Assembly (NCBI RefSeq): GCF_042648505.1
Contig: NZ_JBHRXK010000002.1
Span: 186,001 to 250,000, forward strand
DNA length: 64,000 bases
Reading direction: 5' to 3'
DNA from: Lysobacter_L cavernae
GTDB lineage: Bacteria > Pseudomonadota > Gammaproteobacteria > Xanthomonadales > Xanthomonadaceae
Of this stretch, positions 10,275-17,725 are shown piece after piece (the stretch's first letter is position 1; every line of letters begins with the position of its first letter). The notes beneath the pieces are model-generated. The model saw nothing but the letters and a program-made list of their open reading frames with translations, ran no database searches and was not told where the DNA came from. A program made the position numbers and the translations under genes.

Positions 10275-11084
10275 ATGCACCGGTTGATGGAAACGACACT
10301 CGTGCTGTTACTGGCCGCCGTCAGCGGCAGCGCTTTGGCCCAGTCGGGGCCGGAGATATCCCCGCAGATCGTCGACGGCGAGCCGGCCCCCACCGGCCTG
10401 TACCCGGCCTATGTCGGCCTGAGCGTTCAGGGCGCCAACGGCGTGCGGCACCTGTGCGGCGGCTCGCTGATCGCATCGCGCTGGGTGCTGACGGCCGCGC
10501 ACTGCTTCCGCGTCAATCCGGACCCGCCAGGTCTGCAGGCCAACATCGGCATGACCCGCTTCCGCCCGCAGATCGAGGCCACCGACCAGGTGGCGGTCAA
10601 GCGCATCCTGATCCACCCGGGCTACAACCCGGCGGTGTACGAAACCCGGTTCTGGCACGATCTGGCCCTGATCGAGCTGGAACGGCCGGCGCAGATCAAC
10701 CCGAGCCGATTCATGCGCCTGTCCAAGCGCGCATGGCACGACCCGGACCTGCAAACCGAACTGTGGGTGGCCGGTTTCGGCGTCATTGGCGGTCGGACTC
10801 CCGACGCGCTGATGCACACCACCAGCCATCGTCTGGAAGACGCGTACTGCGCGCAGGTGCCGCCGGGTTACCCGACCACCACCTACACCCCCGACCTGCA
10901 CCTGTGCATCGACAAGGCCGTGACCGGCGGCGATTCCGGCGGCCCGGTGATGCAACGCCATCCGGGCGGACACTGGGTGCAGGTCGGCCTGGTCGCCAAC
11001 TCGCTGTACCCGCCGGCGGAAATGCACACACGCATTTCCGCGCATTACGACTGGATCCACGAGCAGATCCGCGGCCAGCACTGA
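10275..11084 (+). CDS. secreted trypsin-like serine protease (S1 family)
   Basis: A 269-residue exported chymotrypsin-fold peptidase. The signal peptide ends at GSALAQ near residue 22. There is no obvious propeptide apart from about 10 residues before IVDGEPAP. The triad is intact: His76 in LTAAHC, Asp129 in HDLALIEL and Ser221 in GGDSGGPV. The cysteine pair of CGGSLI and AAHC suggests the usual disulfide. AAGGAG is 6 bases before the second ATG (10275), which decides the start over the ATG at 10269. Secreted S1 proteases are common in predatory Lysobacter, but a role in predation is only an inference. Confidence 0.9.
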   Translation: MHRLMETTLVLLLAAVSGSALAQSGPEISPQIVDGEPAPTGLYPAYVGLSVQGANGVRHLCGGSLIASRWVLTAAHCFRVNPDPPGLQANIGMTRFRPQIEATDQVAVKRILIHPGYNPAVYETRFWHDLALIELERPAQINPSRFMRLSKRAWHDPDLQTELWVAGFGVIGGRTPDALMHTTSHRLEDAYCAQVPPGYPTTTYTPDLHLCIDKAVTGGDSGGPVMQRHPGGHWVQVGLVANSLYPPAEMHTRISAHYDWIHEQIRGQH

Positions 11085-11117
11085 GGTTTACGCAAGGCGG
11101 CGGCGACCACAGCACGT

Positions 11118-11564
11118 TTACGCGGCCTGCGCAGTGGCCGTGCCCGCACCGGCCTCGCCGCGCAGCAGCTTGATCATCGCGGCCAGTTCCTGGTCGGCGT
11201 AGCCGGCGCGCTGGAACAGGTCGGCGGCGAAAACCGGGAACTCGTCGTTGATGCCGCTCTCGCGGGCGGCGCGGGCGATGCACTCGGTCGCCTCGACCGA
11301 GATCGACAGCGGGCTTTCGCCGACCGTGAAGTCGCCGGACTGGATCACCTCGCCCTCGTACTTGAGGAAATCGGCGAAGGTCGGGCCGATGCCGGCGACC
11401 AGCGCGTCGGCCTTCGCCTCCGTGCGGTTCCACACTGTCACGCGGTAGCCGCTGTCCAGCAGCAGTTGCGCCAGCGTGCTGCCCATTTGCCCGAGTCCGA
11501 TCACCGTCACCTGCTTTACCGTCACCTGTTCCGTCGTCACTTGTTCCGTCGTTATCTGTGTCAT
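11118..11564 (-). CDS. NAD(P)-dependent oxidoreductase with internal deletion (probable remnant)
   Basis: A 148-residue product that joins the two ends of a 6-phosphogluconate-dehydrogenase-like or imine-reductase-like enzyme. Residues 18-48 (VTVIGLGQMGSTLAQLL...VTVWNRT) are the dinucleotide-binding start of the Rossmann fold. Residues from about 60 (PTFADFLKYEGEVIQSGDF) match the C-terminal helical domain. About 150 residues, most of the cofactor and substrate domain, are missing, but the frame is kept. The first 17 residues are made of a 15-bp tandem repeat (TTEQV-like units). GGAG lies 8 bases before the ATG. It is unlikely to be a working enzyme. Confidence 0.75.
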   Translation of the reverse strand: MTQITTEQVTTEQVTVKQVTVIGLGQMGSTLAQLLLDSGYRVTVWNRTEAKADALVAGIGPTFADFLKYEGEVIQSGDFTVGESPLSISVEATECIARAARESGINDEFPVFAADLFQRAGYADQELAAMIKLLRGEAGAGTATAQAA

Positions 11565-11565
11565 T
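11506..11565. repeat. 15-bp tandem repeat covering a start codon
   Basis: Four consecutive 15-base units starting GTCAC, GTCAC, GTCAC and GTTAT on the plus strand; the middle two differ at one position. The array encodes the N-terminus of the deleted oxidoreductase on the minus strand, and every unit carries a GGAACA- or AAGCAG-like purine stretch before GTG. The fourth unit is the one that holds the ATG. Confidence 0.8.
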
Positions 11566-11760
11566 GCCTGCTCCGTGGTGATCGCGCCGGCCTTCGTCTT
11601 GAAGGCCTTGCAGCGCGGTGTCGCCATGGTGCGCAGGCCCGGCGCGGCGGTCGCGCCGGAACGGACGGTGTTCGAGCACGTTCGGACGACGGGATGCTGT
11701 GTCCACGGCGTTGGGCCAACCGCTGCCGATAATCGCGGCAACGTCGACCCGGAACGCACC

Positions 11761-12585
11761 ATGCAGCTGCCACTACGCGCCACCGCGCCAGCGCCGTTGA
11801 CCTATCCCGGCGACCTGCACGTCGCGCATTACGTCACCCGGCCAGGCACGGTGACGCTGTCGGCCGTGGCCGAGCACCGCATCAAGATCCACCGTGGCAC
11901 GCCGGTCACCGGCAGCTGCGGCATCAGCCGCTTCCGCTACGCGCACGGCGATGTCGACCTGTTGCCCGCCGGCAGTGCCGACAGTTGGCAAGAGGATCAC
12001 ACCAGCACCTCGGTGATGCTGCACTTCGCGCCGTCGCTGCTGGCACGCACCGCCGACGAGCTGGGCCTGGACGGCGCCCGCATCGGGCTGGCCGCGCAGC
12101 ACCAGCTGCGCGACCCGCAGATCGAGCACATTGCCTGGGCGCTGGACGCCGACCGCGAAGCCGGGCGACCTGGCGGCCGTCTCTATACCGACAGCCTGAC
12201 CACGGCACTGCTCAGCCATCTGCTCGCCCGCCACCGCACGGCGCAGGCGCCGCGGCACGGGCTGTCGAAGCCGCAGCTGCAACGCGTCACCGAGCACATC
12301 GACGCGCACCTCGACGAGGACCTGTCATTGGCGCGGCTGGCGCATGTCGCCGGCCTCAGCGCCTCGCACCTGAAGACCCAGTTCAAGCGCTCGACCGGCC
12401 TGCCGCTGCACGCTTACGTGGTGCAGCGCCGGGTCGAGCGCGCCCGCACCCTGTTGCTGCGCCGCGAGCTGCCGGCCAGCCGGATCGCGCTCGACGTTGG
12501 TTTCGCCCACCAGAGCCATATGGTGCGCTGTCTGCGCCGCGTGCTCGGCGCGGACGCCGCGCCGCTGTTGCGGCGCGCGGCGTGA
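11761..12585 (+). CDS. AraC family transcriptional regulator
   Basis: A 274-residue regulator. Residues 1-165 form a cupin-like N-terminal sensor region. The C-terminal AraC DNA-binding domain (about 170-268) has the two helix-turn-helices: LSLARLAHVAGLSASHLKTQ and ASRIALDVGFAHQSHMVRC. It diverges from the deleted oxidoreductase gene (196 bp between the starts), which may once have been its target. The cognate signal is unknown. The ATG at 11761 was chosen from domain length; the open frame from 11476 antisense to the neighbouring gene is not supported. Confidence 0.88.
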   Translation: MQLPLRATAPAPLTYPGDLHVAHYVTRPGTVTLSAVAEHRIKIHRGTPVTGSCGISRFRYAHGDVDLLPAGSADSWQEDHTSTSVMLHFAPSLLARTADELGLDGARIGLAAQHQLRDPQIEHIAWALDADREAGRPGGRLYTDSLTTALLSHLLARHRTAQAPRHGLSKPQLQRVTEHIDAHLDEDLSLARLAHVAGLSASHLKTQFKRSTGLPLHAYVVQRRVERARTLLLRRELPASRIALDVGFAHQSHMVRCLRRVLGADAAPLLRRAA

Positions 12586-12600
12586 ACGAGGTCGCTGCGC

Positions 12601-13995
12601 CTACGCCGATTCGGCCTGCAGCTGCGCGCCGCGGCGGCCCTTCCAGAAGTAGCCCGCGGCCAACAGCGCGAACCACACCGGGCTGGCCAGCAGTGCCTGG
12701 CGCGTGTCGACCTGCTGCCACAGCAGCACCAGCACGAAGGCGAAGAACACCAGGCAGACGTAGCACATGGCCACGCCGCCGGGCATCTTGAACGCCGAGG
12801 CCGCATGCAGCTCGGGCCGGCGGCGGCGGTAGACGATGTACGCGCTCAGGATCAGCGACCACACGAACATGAACAGCACCGCCGACAACGTCGTGATCAG
12901 GGTGAACGCCGTCACCAGGTTCGGAATCAGGTAAATCAGCATGGCCCCGCCGAGCAGGCACAGGCACGAGAACAGCAACCCGCGCGACGGCACCGCCGCC
13001 TTCGACAGGCGCGCGAACGCCTTCGGCGCGTGATTTTCCTGGGCCAGGCCAAACAGCATGCGGCTGGTCGAGAAGATGCCGCTGTTGGCCGAGGACGTAG
13101 CCGAGGTCAGCACGACGAAGTTGATCAGGCTGGCCGCGGCCGGAATGCCGGCGAGCACGAACAGCTCGACGAACGGGCTCTTGCCCGGAACCACCTGCCG
13201 CCACGGCGTCACCGCCATGATCGCCACCAGCGCCAACACGTAGAACACCATGATCCGCACCGGGATCGAGTTGATCGCCTTGGGCAGGTTGCGACGCGGG
13301 TCGGCGGTCTCGGCGGCGGTGGTGCCGACCAGCTCGATGCCAACGAAGGCAAACACCGCGATCTGGAAGCCGGCGAAGAAACCGGTCAGCCCGTGCGGGA
13401 ACATCCCTCCGTCGTTCCACAGGTTGGCCAGCGAGGCCACGTTGCCCGACGGTGACTTGAAGCCCCACGCCACCAGGCCCAGGCCGGTGACGATCAGCGC
13501 GCAGATCGCGACGATCTTGATCAGCGCGAACCAGAATTCCATCTCGCCGAACAGCTTCACCGTCACCAGGTTCAACGACAGCAGCAACAGCACGCACAAC
13601 ACCGCCGGGATCCACGGCGCCAGTTCCGGGAACCAGTACTGCGTGTAGGCGGCAATCGCGATCACGTCGGCCACCGCGGTGATCACCCACGAGAACCAGT
13701 AGGTCCAGCCGCAGAAAAACCCGGCCCACGGGCCGAGCAGGTCGGTGGAGAAGTCGATGAACGACTTGTACTGCAGGTTGGACAGCAGCAGCTCGCCCAT
13801 CGCCCGCATCACGAAGAACAACATGCTGCCGATGATCAGGTAGACCAGCAGGATCGACGGCCCGGCCAGGCTGATCGTCTTGCCCGAACCCATGAACAGG
13901 CCAGTACCGATGGCACCGCCGATGGCGATCAGCTGCAGGTGGCGGTTGGAGAGACTGCGCTTGAGGTGATCCGGGTGCACGGCTGAATCGGACAT
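12601..13995 (-). CDS. cycA: D-serine/D-alanine/glycine:proton symporter
   Basis: Inner-membrane amino-acid permease of the APC superfamily (464 aa, 12 membrane segments). It follows E. coli CycA almost throughout: HLQLIAIGGAIGTGLFMGSG at residues 20-39, MRAMGELLLSNLQYKSF near 78, FAFVGIELVGTTAAET near 236 and SANSGIFSTSRMLFGLAQE near 310. This level of similarity supports uptake of small neutral amino acids such as D-alanine, D-serine and glycine. The frame stays open to 14031, but family proteins start at the MSDSAV position. It is convergent with the AraC gene (15 bp apart). Confidence 0.93.
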   Translation of the reverse strand: MSDSAVHPDHLKRSLSNRHLQLIAIGGAIGTGLFMGSGKTISLAGPSILLVYLIIGSMLFFVMRAMGELLLSNLQYKSFIDFSTDLLGPWAGFFCGWTYWFSWVITAVADVIAIAAYTQYWFPELAPWIPAVLCVLLLLSLNLVTVKLFGEMEFWFALIKIVAICALIVTGLGLVAWGFKSPSGNVASLANLWNDGGMFPHGLTGFFAGFQIAVFAFVGIELVGTTAAETADPRRNLPKAINSIPVRIMVFYVLALVAIMAVTPWRQVVPGKSPFVELFVLAGIPAAASLINFVVLTSATSSANSGIFSTSRMLFGLAQENHAPKAFARLSKAAVPSRGLLFSCLCLLGGAMLIYLIPNLVTAFTLITTLSAVLFMFVWSLILSAYIVYRRRRPELHAASAFKMPGGVAMCYVCLVFFAFVLVLLWQQVDTRQALLASPVWFALLAAGYFWKGRRGAQLQAESA

Positions 13996-14095
13996 GGAGC
14001 GCGGCCATCGGCGGTGGGAAGCCGACAACATAGAAGATGCGGGACGCGCCTGCCAGCACCCGCGACCGCCACCGGCCCGGGCGTGCCGGGCGGGA

Positions 14096-14503
14096 TCAGC
14101 CGCGCGGGTCGTCCTGTTCCAGCGTCTGCTTCATCGCGGCCAGGCCCTGATCGATCATCGGGCCGATCTGCGGCACCAGTGCATCGGGCAGCAAGTCGGC
14201 AATCCAGACCAGGCGGGTGCGGCCGCCGCCGTCGGCGAACGCCTGCACCGAGGCGTTGTGGTGACTGAAGGGCTCGCCCATCGCCGACCACACCACGCGG
14301 CGCCGGGCATCGTCGACGTCGACGATGCGTTCGCGCACCGTCATGCCGCTGCCGAAGGTGACGACCCGCACATCGCCGTCAAGCCGGCAGTCGCTGACGA
14401 AGCCGCGCACCAGCCGCTGGTGGATCCGGCCAACATCGCGCAGTGCGTCCCACACCCGCTCGGGGGCGGTAGCCACGTGGATTTCCCGGTGAATCGATGC
14501 CAT
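14096..14503 (-). CDS. SRPBCC family protein
   Basis: A 135-residue START/Bet v1-like protein. It begins MASIHREIHVATAPERVWDA, the usual first strand and helix, has the mid-domain GSGMTVRERIVDVDD and ends with a long helix LVPQIGPMIDQGLAAMKQTL. Such proteins bind hydrophobic ligands or act in polyketide cyclisation, but most bacterial single-domain members have no known role. GAGGAG lies 6 bases upstream of the ATG. It is separated from cycA by 100 bp and from the divergent hydrolase gene by a MITE-like repeat. Confidence 0.85.
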   Translation of the reverse strand: MASIHREIHVATAPERVWDALRDVGRIHQRLVRGFVSDCRLDGDVRVVTFGSGMTVRERIVDVDDARRRVVWSAMGEPFSHHNASVQAFADGGGRTRLVWIADLLPDALVPQIGPMIDQGLAAMKQTLEQDDPRG

Positions 14504-14658
14504 GGGAGTCTCCTCGGCCGGTCGGCGGATCGGCCCTGATCGGTGGAGGCCCCAGTGTGGACCCGCTGCACGCGGCGAGATAGTCCAATCGCACGCAATT
14601 CGACCCGGCTCGCGCCTGCGACATTGTCCGTTGCACGTGCCGCGTCGAATCGCGTCCC

Positions 14659-14793
14659 AGGGCAACACTGAATAAGCGTCGTCATTCCCGCGAAGGCGGG
14701 AATCCATGGACGTTAAATCCTTTAGCAACAATGTCCTTGGATTCCCGCCTTCGCGGGAATGACGAGCAAAAGCGACTTGATCAGCGTTGCCCT
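14659..14793. repeat. MITE-like palindromic element, copy A
   Basis: About 135 bp with inverted ends AGGGCAAC ... GTTGCCCT, and inner arms containing CATTCCCGCGAAGGCGGGAA and its reverse complement. The inner core fits ATTCCC-N8-GGGAAT, the pattern of Neisseria dRS3-type repeats. Copies B (16106) and C (46038) share both ends while the central about 40 bases differ. No ORF is present, so it would need a transposase in trans. No target duplication could be made out with confidence. Confidence 0.85.
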
Positions 14794-14841
14794 AGCTTCA
14801 GCCGAGCACCGGCCAGGTGCTAAAAAGACCCGTCCCCTCGA

Positions 14842-16065
14842 GTGAGCACCACGATGCCCCGACTGCCCACATGCCTGCTGGCGACGCTGCTGGTCATTGC
14901 AAGCAACAGCACCTACGCCGCCGAACCGGTGGCCAGCGTGCGCGTGGCCTTCGACCGCGCGGGCATCACCACGACCCGCGTCGACGGCCTGGCCGACATC
15001 GCTGCCGGGCGCAAAGTCAGCGCCGACGACCCGGTGCGGATCGCTTCGATCTCCAAGCTGGTCACCGCGATCGGCGTCATGCGCCTGGTCGAGGACGGCA
15101 AGCTGGACCTGGACGCGGACGTGTCCGACCTGCTGGGTTGGCGGCTGCGTCACCCCACCTACCCGGACCGGCCGATCACGCTGCGCCTGCTGCTGTCGCA
15201 CCGCGCCGGCCTGACCGATGCCGCCGGCTACTACGCGGTGCCACTGGACGGGCAGCTGCAGGACGTCCTCGATGACCCGCGCGCGTGGGATGCCGCGCAT
15301 GCGCCGGGCGGTTATTTCCGCTACGCCAACCTCAACTACCCGCTGGTTGCGGCGATCATGGAAAAAGCCACGGGGCAACGCTTCGACAAGCTGATGGACG
15401 CGCTGGTGCTGCATCCGCTCGGCATCGCCGCCTGCTTCAACTGGGAGCGGTGCGACGACGCCGTCGCCACACGCGCCGTGGTGCTGTACGACGCCCAGCG
15501 CGCGCCGGTGCGCGACGACCACCGCGGCCGCAAGCCGGCGTGTTCGGTCAACCCGGCCCGCAACGGCGACTGCGACCTGTCGCGTTGGCGGCCCGGTGCC
15601 AACGGCGCGCTGTTCTCGCCGCAGGGCGGCTTGCGCATCTCCGCGAATGGTCTTGCCAAAATCGGCCGGCTGCTGCTCGGCGACGGCCGCGTCGACGGCG
15701 TGCGTGTGCTCACCGGCGCTTCGCTGCGCACCCTGACGCAACCCGCGTGGACCTACGCCCCTGGCACCGGCATGACCGTCGAGGAGGACGACAGCAGCCA
15801 ATCGCAGCGCGGTTTCTATTGCCGCTACGGCCTGGCCGTGCAGACCCTGGCGACCCGACGCGACGGCTGCCGCGACGACCCGTTCGGCGACGGCATCGCC
15901 CGCATCGGCCACGCCGGCGCCGCCTACGGCCTGCTGTCGGGCCTGTGGGTCGACCGCAAGGCCGGCACCGGCGTCGCCTATTTCGTCACCGGCATGCCCG
16001 ACGCAGCGCCGGGCGAACACTCGGCGTTCCGCGCGATCGAAGAGGCGATGGCGCGCGGGCCGTGA
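14842..16065 (+). CDS. secreted serine hydrolase (beta-lactamase class C / LCP-like fold)
   Basis: A 407-residue exported penicillin-binding-protein-like hydrolase. The signal peptide ends near NSTYAA (residue 27). The SxxK motif is SISK near residue 71, YxN is YAN within RYANLNY near 157, and a C-terminal HAG triplet (IGHAGAAYG near 355) takes the KTG place. Family members include esterases, D-amino-peptidases and true beta-lactamases; resistance is not implied. The start is GTG at 14842 (ATG at 14854 is an alternative). The gene is bracketed by MITE-like copies A and B in the same orientation. Confidence 0.87.
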   Translation: MSTTMPRLPTCLLATLLVIASNSTYAAEPVASVRVAFDRAGITTTRVDGLADIAAGRKVSADDPVRIASISKLVTAIGVMRLVEDGKLDLDADVSDLLGWRLRHPTYPDRPITLRLLLSHRAGLTDAAGYYAVPLDGQLQDVLDDPRAWDAAHAPGGYFRYANLNYPLVAAIMEKATGQRFDKLMDALVLHPLGIAACFNWERCDDAVATRAVVLYDAQRAPVRDDHRGRKPACSVNPARNGDCDLSRWRPGANGALFSPQGGLRISANGLAKIGRLLLGDGRVDGVRVLTGASLRTLTQPAWTYAPGTGMTVEEDDSSQSQRGFYCRYGLAVQTLATRRDGCRDDPFGDGIARIGHAGAAYGLLSGLWVDRKAGTGVAYFVTGMPDAAPGEHSAFRAIEEAMARGP

Positions 16066-16105
16066 GTGGCGCGGTCTGACCGTCGGACCACGGAAGACTC
16101 CGGCT

Positions 16106-16270
16106 AGGGCAGCGCTGATTAAGCGTCGTCATTCCCGCGAAGGCGGGTTGCCTTATCGTACCGTCGAAGGCGGCTATCCATGGACGTTAAACCCTTGAGC
16201 AACAACACCCTTGGATTCTCGCCTTCGCGGGAATAGAAACGACCAAAAGCGACTCGATCAGGGTTGCCAT
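16106..16270. repeat. MITE-like palindromic element, copy B
   Basis: A 165-bp version of the copy A repeat, with ends AGGGCAGC ... GTTGCCAT. It carries about 30 extra bases after the first GAAGGCGGG arm, and the right arm is mutated (GATTCTCGCCTTCG). It is in the same orientation as copy A and lies 48 bp before the start codon of the aldolase-like gene, so it may affect that gene's promoter. Confidence 0.8.
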
Positions 16271-16317
16271 AGACTCGAAACGCACACCGCCTCCACCGAT
16301 CACCACAAGGAGTACGC

Positions 16318-17475
16318 ATGGATCGCCGTCAGTTCCTGGCCAGCAGTGGATGGGCGGCCGCGACGCCTTTACTCGCCCAGTCGATTGCAACAGGCACAAG
16401 AGCTGACGCTGCACCGGGGTTGTTCGAGCACGTCGATTTCGTCTCCGATGGCCTGGGACTGCGGCCGCTCGAGTACGCCAGTTTGCTGCACGAAACGACG
16501 GCGGCACGGACATTCGAGGCCGACAACTACTCCAACGGCGGGCTCATCACGCAGTTGGAGCAGAAGTTTGCGCAGTTGCTTGGCAAGGATGCCGCGATGT
16601 TCGTGCCGACCGGCACACTGGCCAACCATCTCGCCATCAGAAAGCTCGCGGGCCTTGACCGTCGCGTGCTGGTCCAGGCCGAGAGCCACTACTACAACGA
16701 CAGCGGCGACTGCGCCGCGACGTTGAGCGGCCTGAATCTGATTCCGCTGGCCAGCGGCCGCAGCACGATCGAGCTCGCCGAGGTCAAGCGCTGGGTCGAG
16801 CGCTCGGCTGGCGGACGCGTCGAAACCCAGGTCGGTGCCATCGCCATCGAGAGCCCGGTGCGGCGCAAGGACCACGAGATGGTCGACTTTGGCGAGCTGC
16901 AACGTGTTTGCCACTATGCTCGCGAACAGGGCATCCGCCTGCACCTGGATGGCGCGCGCATGTTCAATCTGCCGCTTCATTCCGGCAAGAGCGTGCGCGA
17001 ACACGCCGCGCTGTTCGATACCGTGTTCGTGTCGCTGTGGAAGCACTTCAACGGGGCTTGCGGCGCCATCCTCGCTGGCGACGCCGGCTTCATCGAGGGG
17101 CTGTTCCACATGCGCCGTATGTTCGGTGGATCGTTGCCGCAGGCCTGGCCCGGCGCCGCAGTGGCCCTGCAGTACGCGGACCGCTACGAGGACGATTACG
17201 CCAAGGCCTGGCGGGCGACCGACCAGCTGACCGCGCTGCTCCAGGCGGACGGCCGCTTCAGGGTGGAGAAGATCGCCCATGGCACCAGCCGGTTCCTGTT
17301 GACGGTGTCCGGCGTGGCGCCGGAGGTGTTGAACGAGCGCCTGGGCCGGCAAGGCATCGTCCTGCCTTATGCCAGACCCGGCACCGGAACGTTTCCGATG
17401 CAGGTGAACCCCACCATCCTGCGCACGCCGCCCGAGGCGCTGGCGCAAGCCTTCATCAGCGCGATGAACGGTTGA
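16318..17475 (+). CDS. Tat-exported threonine-aldolase-like PLP enzyme
   Basis: A 385-residue fold-type I PLP enzyme of the beta-eliminating lyase / threonine aldolase group. Unusually for this cytoplasmic family it starts with a twin-arginine signal, MDRRQFLASSGWAAATPLLA. The cofactor-binding lysine is Lys242 in VSLWKHFNGACG; the aspartate of HLDGARMFNLP near residue 217 is the expected PLP-N1 partner. Relatives cleave threonine to glycine and acetaldehyde; a periplasmic PLP aldolase would have to fold in the cytoplasm, which fits Tat export. AAGGAG lies 6 bases upstream. Confidence 0.85.
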   Translation: MDRRQFLASSGWAAATPLLAQSIATGTRADAAPGLFEHVDFVSDGLGLRPLEYASLLHETTAARTFEADNYSNGGLITQLEQKFAQLLGKDAAMFVPTGTLANHLAIRKLAGLDRRVLVQAESHYYNDSGDCAATLSGLNLIPLASGRSTIELAEVKRWVERSAGGRVETQVGAIAIESPVRRKDHEMVDFGELQRVCHYAREQGIRLHLDGARMFNLPLHSGKSVREHAALFDTVFVSLWKHFNGACGAILAGDAGFIEGLFHMRRMFGGSLPQAWPGAAVALQYADRYEDDYAKAWRATDQLTALLQADGRFRVEKIAHGTSRFLLTVSGVAPEVLNERLGRQGIVLPYARPGTGTFPMQVNPTILRTPPEALAQAFISAMNG

Positions 17476-17725
17476 CGTTTCCGCCGATTGCAATCGGCTT
17501 CCTTCCCGCCAGCCGGCGCAAACGCCCGCCATGCGCCTCCATCCGGCACGTAGCGCACGATCCGGGCGCGGCGATGACGCGGCGATTGCGGGATAATGGC
17601 GCACCGCTCGACCGCCCCGACCGCCGCACGGATTGCGTCCGGGATGTGCACTCACCTGTGCCACGGCCGCCTCGCGCCGCCTGCGGCGTGTCCCCTGTCC
17701 AACCAGCCAGCTGCCAGTTGCCCTC

